64,000 nucleotides of DNA, taken from the NCBI GenBank assembly GCA_951640165.1, contig OX621256.1, positions 1,798,001 to 1,862,000 of the forward strand, read 5' to 3'. The stretch comes from Pseudoips prasinana. Its lineage: Eukaryota; Arthropoda; Insecta; Lepidoptera; Nolidae. Shown here piece by piece: positions 1 through 11,402 of this stretch (position 1 is the first letter of the stretch; each line of letters starts with the position of its first letter). Below the pieces are notes generated by a model. It searched no databases and was not told where the DNA came from. It saw only the letters and a list, made by a program, of their open reading frames with translations. The position numbers were made by a program, and so were the translations under genes.

Positions 1-187
1 GCTTGTTCTTTCGAAACCAGATAACTGATACTATTATTTTTTTTGTAAATACATACTTATATCGATAATTATACAATACTCAGGGCTAACAGAAATGTTC
101 ATGCACACAATTATCTGTTCTGGTTAGGAATCGAACCCACAACTTGCGGCATGAAAGGCAAGCATACCGTAACCAACCAGCCCGTCA
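1..187 (-). repeat. tRNA-derived SINE, cut by the window edge
   Basis: Read on the minus strand, a tRNA-like head carries a B box (GGTTCGATTCC, near 125-140) about 40 bases after an A-box-like TGGTTGGTTACGG. The body (AACAGATAATTGTGTGCATG, then TATAAGTATGTA) matches the SINEs at 11640-11885, 15885-16620 and 17985-18208. The 3' end runs off the window. Confidence 0.7.
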
Positions 188-1384
188 AATTTAAATGTGG
201 TGTATTTTTTTTATTCACACGGTAATCAAACTGGTCTGAAAATTACGATTGCTATAGATGTGGATCTATGATATTTAACTACGTAATTGATTGACCGATT
301 AGAATGAGAAGTTCATCTTATAGTTGTTATATATAGCCTGTGTAACCCTTCCACATCTAGAACTCTACGCAATGCTCTTTGAATACAGAATTTCGGAACC
401 CTAAAAATGAAATTGTGCTATTATTATCTCAGAAAATAACCGTGCATAATATTATAATCACCGAGTCTGTACCGACGGAGGTTGAGTACGAAATTTGTCC
501 CTCTGCTGATTTTATTCGCCGATAGATAATTCTTTAATATATTATTATATTTTTTATCTATTTTAAAGTAGTTCATTTATAACAAATAATTTGTAACTAA
601 TTGTCGTGTGCCTGTGAAAACTGTTTCATATGATACTCATAAAGTAGAAAGCTTCATTAAACTGTCAATAAGCTAAGACTTGCGACTGTACAATCTTCTC
701 CCATGCTCATATTCTAATTGTTGACTTATCGCCAACTTAATAATACATGATTTTAAGTATTTATGCTCATACATACACAAGTTACTTCGTCATGAAAATT
801 AATGTGTAAAATAAAATGCCTTAGGAATCATAGACCGTGTTTTTTCACGTCTTAGTCTTTAAATAAGTTTTAATTAAAATTAACACCCCTGAAATTAATT
901 TTCGATACACGATAAACATACAAAGTATGCTCAAATTCATAACCATTATTTTTAGGCCACACGAATAGTTGTGGTGTGCCCGATTCTATGCCCAATTAGG
1001 ATGGTGCCGCCGTAGTAGCTCGTGCGTTTATTATAATAATGGATCGTTTTTTGACATTTAGACATATATAATTGTTGTTGAGTTATCCGTTTTGCTACCT
1101 CGATCCCGTAAACAACAAAAGCATTATTTTTACTTTATTTTGTACTCTGTGCTCCCTCCAATGATAAAAACTCTAAGGCCTTTGAGTGAAAGTTCATTCC
1201 CGGGAGTAATTTGGTGGAATTTACATGCAAATGGGACGCTATTGAAATTATACGTGGACTCCCTTGTGGATCGAGAGCGCTGTAATAGGTTTATGGTATT
1301 TGTTTTGTAATGTTTTGTGTTTTCGAACGCGCTGTGCTATTTATTTATTCGTGTAGTTAATGTTTACATGAGAACTGTTTCATC
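188..1384. other. AT-rich sequence without recognised genes
   Basis: Only short frames are present (for example 1092-1310, plus), with no motif or plausible coding bias. I see no repeat family that recurs elsewhere in the window. Confidence 0.5.
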
Positions 1385-1800
1385 ATGGTAGTCGAATTTC
1401 GTCCACTGCAGAACACCGGCCTCCTCAAAGGATATTCGCAATGGAATTGTGTCCATCATTTAGAGGGGTATGCCATAATTGCAACAGTACAGTCGCAGTA
1501 TGATGGTAATAGCACTCGAAATGATGCTTCTGCTCGTTCTCTGGTAGTTATTCCTTCAGAACTACTCTTACACTCCCCCACGGGATAATTGAGATAGTTG
1601 AGGCTTTCATGGCCTTGTAGAACGTAGGCACGCAGTCAGTCCATAGATGAATGACCGTTAAAGTGATTTAATTTCTAAGCATCTCCATGCTTCGGATGGC
1701 ACGTTAAGCTGTCCGGTCCCGGATGTTATCATTCAAGTGATAAGCCACGTCAAAGGCCTATTGGGCGGCTTATACAACTCTGACTCTAAGGTAACTACAG
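1385..1800 (+). repeat. Interspersed repeat (GTCCACTGCWGGAC family) plus SINE-like tail
   Basis: GTCCACTGCAGAACA followed by GGCCTCCTCAAAGGATAT and GGGGTATGCCATAATTGC matches the copies at 5195-5420 and 9524-9790. The second half (about 1650-1795), with CATGCTTCGGATGGCACGT and GGGCGGCTTATACAACTCTG, matches the block at 22340-22500. Both are non-coding; the 67-codon frame across 1385-1588 is incidental. Confidence 0.6.
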
Positions 1801-2010
1801 CGCCTATGCGAAAGTAAGATAGAGTACATTTTACTGCAACTGTAATTGACATTTATTTTATTATTGGTTGTATTTGTAATATTGACATATTTTGCATGCA
1901 TTTTTACAAATAATGGTATCGCTAAACATGTGGACACATAGAACACTGTACTCAATATCTTTATACCATGTTTATTGCAAATAAATAACTTGTCTTGTCT
2001 TGTCTTGTCT
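1801..2010 (+). repeat. LINE 3' end with (CTTGT)n tail
   Basis: The segment from TTTTGCATGCATTTTTACAA to TTTATTGCAAATAAAT resembles the 3' UTR at 17590-17692. It ends in a pentanucleotide array (TTGTC repeated, about 1984-2008). Many non-LTR elements finish in such short tandem repeats. It is a 5'-truncated insertion on the plus strand. Confidence 0.55.
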
Positions 2011-2199
2011 TTATTGTACCAGAATAACATAATACATTATTTCAAAATAATCTAATATCGCTTAGTTGCGAGCTATTCTAGACAAACTTTGAGTGGACAA
2101 GGAAACAAGAAGAGGCTTCCACTGCTTCTCCGGACAATATGGGCGACCAAGGGGCGAAGATATTTTTATGTGTATTTTACTATGTTATTCCTAAGCACC

Positions 2200-2380
2200 T
2201 ATGCACACTACGTTTTTTAAGCGCGCGGTTAACGCGTGTTTGTAGCGATACAGACGCGCGTTGGCATCGCGTTTGTATAGATAAAACTACAACAAACTGC
2301 TCTGTAGGATAAAAACGCGACATTGACGCGCGTTTTAGAGAAGCGCGTCGACGGCATGTTTACAAAACGTGGTGTGCATA
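2200..2380. mobile_element. GC-rich MITE with 17-bp terminal inverted repeats
   Basis: The left end TATGCACACTACGTTTT and the complement of the right end (TATGCACACCACGTTTT) match at 16 of 17 bases. The 181-bp interior is rich in CGCG, unlike the AT-rich surroundings, and codes for nothing. No target-site duplication is clear, so the superfamily is unassigned. Confidence 0.6.
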
Positions 2381-2439
2381 TCCTCCAAATGGTTCCTTTT
2401 TATAAGTGTGATGAATTAATCATATTTCTTTCTTGTTAA

Positions 2440-3976
2440 ATCATATACAATTAAAAATGTACCTTTGATGCTGTTCAGTGCCAGTTTTAGAAAGCTAATG
2501 CTAATGCTTAGCCAGTTGCTCAGTCACTTTAATATACATAATTTACTTCATCGGAAACAGTTTGGATTCACGAAGGGTTGTTCAACTATAGATGCAGGAG
2601 TCAATCTGTTAAAAAGTATATTCGCGGCTTGGGAGGACTCGCAGGATGCATTAGGTATCTTTTGCGATTTGTCCAAAGCATTTGATTGTGTTCATCATGA
2701 CACTCTTGTCAGGAAACTACACCACTACGGTATCAGGAACAAGGCTCTCGAACTTTTGACTTCTTACTTGGGCAATAGAATTCAGAAGGTCGATATAAAT
2801 GGTAAAAAATCTGCGGGATCCCCAGTGGTAATGGGCGTTCCACAGGGATCGATTCTCGGCCCATTCTTATTTTTAATCTATATAAATGACTTACCCTACT
2901 ATGTAAGGGATAAACATGAGATTGTTTTGTTTGCGGATGATACTTCATTGACGTTTAAAATAAATCGACAATTACGCAATTTTGACGAAGTAAATGACGC
3001 AATCTCTAAAGTTGTTCATTGGTTTAATGCTAATAATCTTTTGCTAAATGACAAGAAAACTAAAGTCATAAAATTCTCTACACCTAATGTGAAACAGGTG
3101 GCTACCAATGTACAGCTTAATGGAGCTGGATTGACCCCTGTTGAGTCAACTGTGTTTTTGGGTATCACAATTGATTCAAAACTACAATGGGGCCCACAAA
3201 TAGAAAAACTATCAGGCAAATTAAGTTCTGCTGCATATGCTGTTAAAACTATAAGACGGCTTACTGATGTGGATACAGCTAGAATGGTTTATTTCAGTTA
3301 TTTTCATAGTATAATGTCCTATGGAATTCTTCTCTGGGGTAGCGCTGCGGACATTAACACCATATTTGTATTGCAAAAAAGAGCTGTAAGAGCAATATAT
3401 AAACTTGGTCCGCGAGAATCTTTGAGAGAGAAGTTTAAAGAGATTAACATTCTGACTGTAGCATGTCAGTATATATATGAGAATCTAATTTATATGCATA
3501 AATATAAAGACTCCTTCTGTAAAAGGAGTGATACTCATAATATAAATACTCGATATAAGCATAACTTTGTGTTACATACCACCCGTCTCCACAAAGTAAG
3601 TAACTCTTTTATGGGGCAATGTATAAGATTCTATAACAAACTTCCCAGTGATATCCGAGAAATGTCTATGAATAAGTTTAAAAGAATTATAAAAGCCAAA
3701 TTGTGTAGCAGGGCTTATTACAAAACTTCTGATTATTTAAGTGACAAAACAGCTTGGGATTGAGTCGCTCTAAATTAACACATTTAAATACAATGTAAAT
3801 TTATTTAAGAAATATATATTTTAAAAAAGGATTCCTACTGAGTTTTCTGGCAGTGTTTCTCAGTAGCTGCCACGTCATGCACTGCACGGTAGGGTAAAAA
3901 AAATTGACGATTCCACACAAATGTAATATTTTAACGGAATAAACGACTTTTTTGAATTTTTGAATTTTGAATTTAA
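2440..3976 (+). mobile_element. 5'-truncated non-LTR retrotransposon (LINE D)
   Basis: The insertion holds the reverse transcriptase and C-terminal part of a LINE ORF2, then a 3' UTR (TTTTCTGGCAGTGTTTCTCA, GGTAGGGTAAAAAAAATTGA) and a TTTGAAT-type tail at 3950-3976. The same 3' UTR occurs inverted at 12812-13088, which supports the 3' boundary. The endonuclease half and ORF1 are missing. The left boundary is approximate. Confidence 0.8.
2465..3763 (+). pseudogene. Reverse transcriptase fragment of LINE ORF2
   Basis: A 432-codon frame covers reverse transcriptase from the QFGF motif (about residue 32) to the C terminus. Catalytic blocks are visible: FCDLSKAFDCVHHD (first Asp), GVPQGSILGPFLFLIYINDL, LFADDTSLTF (FADD box) and FLGITIDSKLQW. 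The tail MSMNKFKRIIKAKLCSRAYY is typical of the Jockey/CR1 group. The APE endonuclease and the fingers N-terminal to QFGF are absent, so the first ATG is an internal methionine of a truncated copy. With no stop in 1.3 kb the copy is fairly young, but it cannot retrotranspose on its own. Confidence 0.85.
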
Positions 3977-5194
3977 TAACCTATATATGTAAGGATACAG
4001 GAAACAGAAAAACCCTTTGCAAAAATACCCCCGCTCCGAACAAATTGACTCATTAAAACCGACACAACAGCTCCGATAACAAGCAATAACTACGAATCAA
4101 TGTTAACAATATAAAAACAAAACAATGTTCAACAAGAAAAACCCCAAAGAATTTAATTTGCCTCGGGTATGAATACAAACGCGCTTATTTCCAACCTGCC
4201 GAATCACTGTCTGTAAAAGCCTTATCACATTACCTCCTTTACCGTTTACTTATTCAATAAGGTGATCCGAAAATGCGTGAAATTTGGTAAAACATATTTT
4301 TAGTTCACTCGATTTCTCCTCATACCCAACCTTTTTGAACACGGAAGACGTGAAGCGTCTGATAGGCCATACTGTGCCAGGAGGTAGCGAATTGATAACA
4401 TTATGATAATGCTGGCGATTCTATATTTTATACGAATAATGCGATGGCTCTTGGAAAGAGATAGATAACGTCTCAAGGCAGGGAGTCAAGTCACCCCAAG
4501 ATTCTGTGCCCGCGCCTTCCGAAAGAGGTCCTATCGCTTTCACGCCGTGAGGGATCTTATTTCGTTCCCAGACGCATGTCCTATGTGTATTCTAATACAT
4601 TATGTTCAAGTGTAGTGAGCGGGTTATTAGCGAATAGTGTACAAGACAATCGCAGCTCATCACGTGTGATCAGACCAGAAAGACGACAGGTATTCGGCTA
4701 GGGTCAGTTCCCTATTCCTTGTACCCCCTCATCGCGAGAGAATGCGCATGCGTTCACACGGGCACCTTAGTATCTGTTTACCCTAGTATCAGAGTCCTTG
4801 GTTACCCAGTTGGTCTGCCGTGGTTTAGCGACTGTTGGCTTATGACTACAACCGAGACCGTGGCCATGACTTACCCCGAAACTCCACATAAGCCGTTACG
4901 CGATGTCAGTCTATAGATGTAGACTGAACGCGCGCCTAGGTAGGTACAAATCTGTAAGTGACCTGTCTATGAGTGCCTTTAAATCTACACGGCATATTTT
5001 TCTATAGCTTTATATACATAATAGGGCGTACTCAGAACTATTAAAGTAATAAAACGCTTGTCAGGAGCGCGTAATTGGTCAATAGTTCCAACGTCACGTC
5101 CGATGAATATTACTCGGTAAAATTAAATTGACTGAACTATACCTGCCCTGTCTTGAATTACAGAAAAATGATGTAACAATATTTCAGTATTGAA
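3977..5194. other. No recognised gene
   Basis: AT-rich flank, then moderate-GC sequence between 4350 and 4930. Scattered SINE-like words occur (for example GTTACCCAGTTGGTCTGCCG near 4800) but no full element can be delimited. The 65-codon frame at 4719-4916 has no coding signature. Confidence 0.4.
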
Positions 5195-5420
5195 ATTTAT
5201 CATCATCATCATCATGTCAACCAAAGTGCGTCCACTGCTGGACAAAAACCTCCCCAAATAATAGGGGATATGCGATAATCGCCACTCTTAACAGACGGGT
5301 GGCAATCGCAGTTTGAAGGTCATCGTTCACTGAAAAACGCTACTGCCCATTTTCTGGTTCCCACGGACGATTTCTACGCCCCCTAGAGATGGGGTGATTC
5401 TATGCCGTTACCACAAAGCA
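5195..5420 (+). repeat. CATCAT..GTCCACTGCTGGAC interspersed repeat
   Basis: It begins with (ATC)n, then GTCCACTGCTGGACAAAAAC, GGGGATATGCGATAATCGCC and TCTACGCCCCCTAGAGATGG. The order matches 9524-9790 on the same strand and 7590-7770 and 8870-9035 on the opposite strand. The family is abundant in moth and butterfly genomes and is probably a LINE-derived 3' end. Confidence 0.7.
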
Positions 5421-5686
5421 AATATTAAAATTAGTTGATGTTTATGAAAATCGGGGTCATTGTCTAGCATTAGTTATACAATAGATATTAAGAATATTTT
5501 CGCCACTTGTTCTCATCAATGTCAGCAAGGTAAAAGTATTGTAATTTTTTCCCTACATAATAATTACTTTTTTGTCTGATCCGGGTTTTATCTGCGGTTA
5601 AACCGCTACCACTAGAACTCTATCATGTTGAGTAACAAGGACTAATAGGTAACCTGTATTAAACAAAAAAAACATAGGTTTTTTAA

Positions 5687-6017
5687 CTAGCTGTGTCCCG
5701 CGGTTTTACCCGCGTACAACTTTATAAATTATCACAGATCCTCCCCCGTAGGTTCTAGCGTGATAATATGTAGCCTATATGTGGCCTATAGGTTGACCCG
5801 ACCTCTTAGTAATATTTATGCAAAATTTGAAGTAAATCCATGCAGTACTTTTTGAGTTTAGCCCGGACATACATACAGACAAACAGATAAACAGACAAAA
5901 ATTATAAATATTATATGTTTGACTTCGATATCGATTATAGATCACCCCCCAAGTATCCTTTAAAAAAAAAATTCAGTGTGCATTTTTGACTTCCTACGAT
6001 TTTATTATATGTATAGA
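5687..6017 (-). mobile_element. Non-autonomous Helitron-like element
   Basis: On the minus strand it starts with TC (TCTATACATATAATAAAATC) at 6017 and ends with CTAG at 5687. The last bases before CTAG include a CGCGGGTAAAACCGCGGG hairpin. The host base is T next to the 6017 end and A next to the 5687 end, as expected for insertion between A and T with no target duplication. No Rep/helicase sequence is present. Confidence 0.7.
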
Positions 6018-6548
6018 TAAACCTATGTTTTTTTGTTTAATAGAATAATTCGTAATTCAAAGCGTAAATCTAATTACGAAGGGTTGGAATCCCACTGGAT
6101 GATTAAATTTATGATATTCCATCCTTGAGAATTAACCTATGGCCGGTCAGTTTGTAAAGCTCGTGTTTATGAGAGGCAGGGCACAGCGTTCGTTAGCTCA
6201 AAGAGAAGCCCCACTAGCGAAGTTTCCTCCCACCTTACAGAAGACATTCCTTAATAACTTATGTTGTGTATCTGCGAGGTCTGGGGTGCCTGGCACGAAC
6301 TCCTGGCTTGTATTGTTATATGGTATTACTTACTTACTTATCATATGGGCAGTGGTTACCCTAGTGTCAGAGTTGTTCAAGCCGCCCAGTAGGCTTCTGA
6401 CATGCATTAACGATTGTTACTTAATGGGGGACCGAAAATAAACCACTTTGGGGGTCACCTATCTATTCACTGACCGAAAGCCTATTTGTTTGATCACTTA
6501 CGGATCGGTGAGAGCATCTGACTATGATATAAGGTATTTTATTTAATA

Positions 6549-6864
6549 CTAGCTGTGCCCGCGACTTCGTCCGCGTGTTAATTAGTTTATTTAGTAAAAT
6601 AAAATACTTTTTCTAAAATGAAAGTAGCCTAAGTTACGCCTTATTACATCAGCTACCTGCCAATAAAAGTCCCGTCAAAATCGGTCCAGCCATTTCAGAG
6701 ATTAGCCGGAACAAACAGACAGACAGACAAAAATAGTAAAAAATGTTATTTTGGTGTATGTACCGTATATATATATTCATATTTATGTAGTAAAAACCGG
6801 CTATTTCAATATTACAAACAGACACTCTAATTTTATTTATTTGTATAGAGTATATATGTATAGA
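6549..6864 (-). mobile_element. Non-autonomous Helitron-like element
   Basis: The minus strand begins TCTATACATATATACTCT at 6864 and ends in a GCGGACGAAGTCGCGGGC-type hairpin and CTAG at 6549. The flanking host bases are A (6548) and T (6865). A block with CAGACAGACAGAC (6712-6730) is shared with the element at 5687-6017. Confidence 0.7.
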
Positions 6865-7259
6865 TTGTTATGACCTTCATTTTTAATTCTGTGCTCCAAT
6901 CCTTTTTGCGCATTTGTCTTTCTGTTAACCCCTTTTTACATTGGTATGCATAGAGAAATCATGTTGAAATTCATATTAAATCCATACTTTGGACTGTCAG
7001 ACCAGCAAAACAATCAAACTTCTAAGACTACATAAAAATAAGAAAACAGTCGCTAAAACACATTGAAAATGTTACGTAATACGCTTCCCCAAGAAAAGTT
7101 GAACCCAACTGCCAAAATGGCGATTTCAATAGCACCATAAGAAACTTGATTATATTGTGTTCGATAGTTTTTGCCGCAGCATGACTGTGCAAATCAATGG
7201 ATCAAGGATTTGAATGGCGTCCAAGTTTCCGAGCTACGCAACTATCATAATCAAGTTAA

Positions 7260-7450
7260 AGGAATCGTAGATGTTTTTGGATTATGTAAGACTGCAGATA
7301 ACGAGGACTTGGTGTTAATAAATTATTTCCGGTCGTGTCGGAAATTCCATCGCATCATGTGAATGAAGGAGTAGAGAATCCGCCTGCTGTGATTCGCACT
7401 TCACCAGTGTTTTCGTAGGTAAAAGGTGAAAATGGAATCCTTTTACTAAG
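7260..7450 (+). repeat. SINE tail fragment
   Basis: CTGCAGATAACGAGGACTTG and CCGGTCGTGTCGGAAATTCC, CATCGCATCATGTGAATGAA follow the same order as the SINE at 14216-14600. The copy is partial and diverged. The short frame at 7171-7362 lies across it and is not a gene. Confidence 0.5.
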
Positions 7451-7589
7451 CCTCCACTGAACCTCAGTCACTCTGTCAGCGGGCTATATCTCATGACAGT
7501 TCATACTGGTCCCAGTATAAGAATCATAATTAATATTCAATATTAAGTCTGGCCGATGGCAACGAATATCACCCGTGGGTGACGTAGAA

Positions 7590-7770
7590 GCCGTTTGAGG
7601 GATTATCTACTGGAGAATGGTTGCAGCGTCTCTATGTGAACTATGACCATCATACTGCGATCGCCAACCCGTCAACCAAGCGTGGTGATTATCGCATGAT
7701 CCATTCTTGGGGATGGCACTTGTTCTGCAGTAGTATTCGGCTGACAAGATGTTGCCAAGAAAAACAACGC
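7590..7770 (-). repeat. CATCAT-family repeat, minus copy
   Basis: TATGACCATCATACTGCGAT and CGCCAACCCGTCAACCAAGC are the complement of the plus-strand copy at 9524-9790, at a more diverged level. Confidence 0.55.
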
Positions 7771-7802
7771 TTACTCTTCCCTTTAAATTTACTAGCTACT
7801 CT

Positions 7803-7864
7803 ATATTTGATTTATTAGTTGCTATGGTAATCATCGCATTCGTTTCAACTAATAAATCAAATAT
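7803..7864. repeat. Perfect 19-bp inverted repeat with 24-nt loop
   Basis: ATATTTGATTTATTAGTTG (7803-7821) is exactly complementary to CAACTAATAAATCAAATAT (7846-7864). No transposon boundary or target duplication was found next to it. Confidence 0.75.
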
Positions 7865-8125
7865 CAATACCATCAGGCAGAAATAATACTCGTACCTAAA
7901 GCAAGGCGATTATTAAACCGTTATTCCAATAACTTACGTTCTTCAAACAGAATAATTGGCAACACCGCAAACTGCCGCAAAACCGAACGATCCGGCAAGC
8001 TTTGGAACCTTGCCATTGAGAACATAAAAACATCAACATGTTGTTAATGGAAGAAGTTCAAGTGTTTCTACAGTTTTAAGGAAATGTAGGACGGCTACGT
8101 ATTTTTCATTAAAGCTGGGACAGAA

Positions 8126-8482
8126 TATTTTTAACATGAAGTGCCCATCATACGCAGGAGAAGTGCCCGGCCCGGCCTGAGAGGCGACTCCTGGTCGCTA
8201 TGATCGGACGGGATATTTCGCCAGTCGTTTATGCGATGAAGGAAGACGCTGGGCGGGAGCGGCTAGATCCCGATCCCGCTCAGCGGCTTCTTTCTGGAGC
8301 ATGACTGCCTCACAGAAGAAGTCCACGGCGTCAAATTCGTTGGAGTCGCCTGCCAGGATCGCATAAACGACTGCCGGTGGCGAAAGATCACGTCCGATCG
8401 TAGCGACTAGGACTTGCCTCTCGGCCTCCCAGGCCAGGTACATCTGCAGCATATGCTGGGTACTTCATGTTAAAAAGTATAT
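8126..8482. mobile_element. Fold-back (inverted duplication) with a coding-like arm
   Basis: The left arm (about 8126-8236) and right arm (about 8360-8482) are inverted copies. Both read outward-in as TTTTTAACATGAAGT, then GCATAYGC, GAGAGGC, TCCTRGTCGCTAYGATCGG, TTTCGCC and AGTCGTTTATGCGAT. Arms are over 100 bp and differ by small indels. The GC content is well above the surroundings. The spacer plus right arm hold the open frame described at 8198-8452. Confidence 0.65.
8198..8452 (-). pseudogene. 84-codon unknown frame inside the fold-back, likely element-derived
   Basis: The predicted peptide starts MLQMYLAWEAERQVLVATIG, runs through LSPPAVVYAILAGDS, and then a charged helix-like stretch (MLQKEAAERDRDLAAPAQRL). 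Composition is protein-like (GC-rich, few rare residues). The N-terminal part is repeated in inverted orientation in the left arm, so this is probably a piece of a retroelement or transposon gene. I do not recognise a family. Its start is the methionine just inside the right arm. Confidence 0.35.
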
Positions 8483-8869
8483 TTTCTTTTCATCTGGCCA
8501 AAAAGACTACAAACTAAGAAACGTGCGCCAGTGGGTATTCCCTTTTGAGTCGAACCTCAACTCAGGGCCTTTACAGGTTTTAACAGGTTATTGTGAAACA
8601 TTTGCTCTACAGGAATATGCAAAAGATTAGTGAAGGAAAAATGCCTGTTGAAATAAGGTTTGCTTTTGGCGTCGAACCTCGACTACAGTTACTTTAATGC
8701 AAACTCTCGCAACAGTTAGATGAATGCAATCTACGTTTAGAAACTAATATCTATTCGTTCGCGCCAGCGCAGTAATACGATCAGTGAGGGTGTGCCATCG
8801 CCAACTCTCACATGTTCTGCCTCGTCTAGTTGGCCAATTACAAGCCAGTATGAAGGCGTAGAAATCTGA

Positions 8870-9035
8870 CCGAGGGAAATCCTACTAGAGAACGGATAGT
8901 AGCGTTTTTCTGAGAACTATGACAGTCAAACTGCGATCGCCAACCCGTCTGCTAAACATGGCGATTATGGCATATTTTCCCGTTCTTTAGGGACGCTTTT
9001 GTCCAGTACTGGACGTAATTTGACAGACATGATGA
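8870..9035 (-). repeat. CATCAT-family repeat, minus copy
   Basis: The run CCTACTAGAGAACGG .. CTGAGAACTATGACAGTCAA .. ACTGCGATCGCCAACCCGTC .. GGCGATTATGGCATAT is the complement of the plus copies. It ends in GTCCAGTACTGGAC and a GATGATG stretch. Confidence 0.6.
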
Positions 9036-9523
9036 TGGAGGTGTGGTTAACGCCTCCAAATCATGCTTTGAAACGCGTCAGCGTATGCACAGTAAGGCGA
9101 TAAACTGGTTGTGAATGTTAATAGGCTTGTGTAGGCTGGCCGAATACGGACAAACGCATCTGAAACCTGCTTTAATTTTAGATAATTTGTCTAAGCTAGA
9201 ATAAACGTAGCGTAAGTAGTAATTCACACATTCTCGCTATCACTTGCGTCGGCGTACGCTCGGCAAAAGTGTATATAAACAGAGCGTATTCATTTAAAAA
9301 TATCTTTAACATAGTTCTTACGTTAGGTATGGTTCTAACGTCGTATGATTCTAATGTCATAGCTATATGACGTTAGAATCGAGATACCCTTAGAAGCTGG
9401 AAATAAAGAACAAGAAATATTAAAGTGATGCAAGATACTGCACAGCATCAGGTTGTGCTGTGGGTTAAATAATATAGAAGAAAAATCGCCAGTGGCAGCT
9501 TAATGGGGTGTAAGATTAATAAG
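9036..9523. other. No recognised gene
   Basis: AT-rich. A short inverted pair of words around TTCTAACGTC and GACGTTAGAA (9325-9375) is visible. Nothing else can be supported. Confidence 0.4.
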
Positions 9524-9790
9524 TACATCATCATCATCATCATTACAGCTAAATGAGTCCACTGCTGGACAAGCCTCCCTCAAGAATCGTCTTGGGGGGA
9601 TATGCCATAATCGCCACGCTTGGCAGGCGGGTTGGCGATCGCAGTAAGATGGTCATAGTACTCAGAAGGAAGCTGCTGCCCATCCTCTGGTAGATATTCC
9701 CTCGGGTCGACTTCTACGCCCCCCACGGGATGAGATGGGGTGATGATATTCTGATTCTGATATTTGTCGCCGTCACCACATAACTTAAGG
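9524..9790 (+). repeat. CATCAT..GTCCACTGCTGGAC repeat, best-preserved copy
   Basis: (ATC)n at 9529-9543, then GTCCACTGCTGGACAAGCCT, GGGGGGATATGCCATAATCG, CGGGTTGGCGATCGCAGTAA, GACTTCTACGCCCCCCACGG and GGGATGAGATGGGGTGATGA. It serves as the reference copy for the other fragments. The opposite-strand frame (9580-9840) is incidental. Confidence 0.7.
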
Positions 9791-10487
9791 AATTTAATTT
9801 CCCTACGAAACTGAACAAGGAGAAGCACATCAACATACAAAATTCAAAAACATTATTCACATACAGGAATCAGCTGATATATTTTGTATAAAGAGACGAA
9901 GAGTAGAAAGAAATAACTTTTGGATACTTTATAAACAGGTTTTCTTTAAATAGTCCAGTTGCATGGATAGTTTGCGTTCCCTAAGTTTTCTCTAGTATTT
10001 TTGATACAACTTGTATAAACCGGATTTAGGATGTGGAAGACGACATAGTATTGTTTGATAAGCAAAATAAAGATTACGGGTATCCTAACACGGTCAAAAG
10101 CCCAGCAAAGCAGCAGACACAAGAAAAGCTACAGTGGACCTAAAAAAATAGACAACACCCTTAGTAATTAATACTGCGACGGTTGAGGTGACTTTATATA
10201 GAAGATATAGCTAACAAAAAGGTTGTTACTTCAATGCGGCTTTTCGCCATATTACCGCGGAGCCTAACTTTCTCTCTGATATATTTTCCTAAGTTTCCAA
10301 GTATTACAAGAATACAATTTCCTACTCGTACATCCTGGCAGGAGTCCAAGCTCCAGTTACGCCGGAAGGCACTCTTATAAAAAAACAACATGCGGCACTC
10401 CAATCACATCGATCAAATGTATACCATCTAATAAGTCATTCGATACGATAAGGGACTTCTTCTTCTGGATTTGGCAAGATTTTTAGG
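9791..10487. other. No recognised gene
   Basis: AT-rich. The 69-codon minus frame at 10194-10403 shows no domain. I see no transposon ends. Confidence 0.4.
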
Positions 10488-11330
10488 GTTCTGTAAATCA
10501 TAAGGAATAACGGAACCCTTATGGCATCACTTTGTTGTCCACCCGTCTATCCGCCCGTCTGATTGTCAAGACGAGAGATGTAAAATGACTGAATATGACT
10601 AGTCACAATCATCATAAACCTTAAATGACCGGTCATTTACTGTCAAATTCAGTCATTTTGACTCAAATATAATTGTCTATTCTCAACTACCACTCAATTA
10701 TTTATTTATTTAGGTACCTAATTTATATGCAAGTTTAAATGAAGCAACGTTTTATTTTGTATTGTATCATGAGAGGATAAGACGACATCAAAGTCGATGC
10801 GCGATACGATGCGACGTTGCCATTTTGTCTTAAATGCATGCATGATTAGAAATGTAAAATGATTAACACTATATAATAATACTATAAGTCATAAAAACCA
10901 CTTTTTTGTTTCAATTTAGAAGTTGTAGACTTTTATCAACGACGAAAACTTAAGGTACTAAAATATTACTGAAATCAAATTGACTGAAAATGACCATTTT
11001 TGACAGTTAATGACCATTTTTGACCGTTTGACCGTTAATTTGACCGTAAATGACAGTCAGTCTAATTCAGTCACTTTAGTCATTTTCAACACTAGTCAAG
11101 ACCCTTTTTCTTTGGAACGCGTGGAAGTGTCAAGCTGGAATTTATACCAAATACTCAGGTCTACTCTCCTTTGGAGCAGTGAAAAAATAAAACTTCAAAG
11201 CCAACGCAATCAAAAGATACAGCCGTTTATGCCACACATTTCCGAAAATTTTCGACACTCCCAAGGGAACCAAAATCTATAGGGTACTTCCGTGAACTAA
11301 GAATCTTGAAATTTGTTAGGAAAAGACGTC
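10488..11330 (+). repeat. Interspersed repeat split by a hAT-type MITE
   Basis: The left piece (GGGTTCTGTAAATCATAAGG .. GGAACCCTTATGGCATCAC .. CGTCTGATTGTCAAGAC) and right piece (GTCAAGACCCTTTTTC .. TACCAAATACTCAGGTCTAC .. AAAGATACAGCCGTTTATGC) read as one continuous repeat when 10573-11094 and one 8-bp duplicate are set aside. Confidence 0.65.
10573..11094. mobile_element. hAT-type MITE with 8-bp target duplication
   Basis: GTCAAGAC is duplicated exactly at 10565-10572 and 11095-11102. The right terminus read inward is TAGTGTTGAAAATGACT. The left is GAGAGATGTAAAATGACT, a match apart from a gap and a few changes. The TAGxGxTG end and an 8-bp duplication are hallmarks of the hAT superfamily. 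Subterminal regions hold many TGAC/GTCA words in both orientations. There is no transposase. Confidence 0.8.
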
Positions 11331-11402
11331 TTATAGCATAGATAAAGGAAAAATTACGAAAACCGTAAACTTTAAGTTACGTCATATAACGAAAATATTT
11401 TT

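Noticed and set aside
1770..2030. 86-codon minus frame
   Set aside because: Antisense of a LINE 3' UTR and its (CTTGT)n tail.
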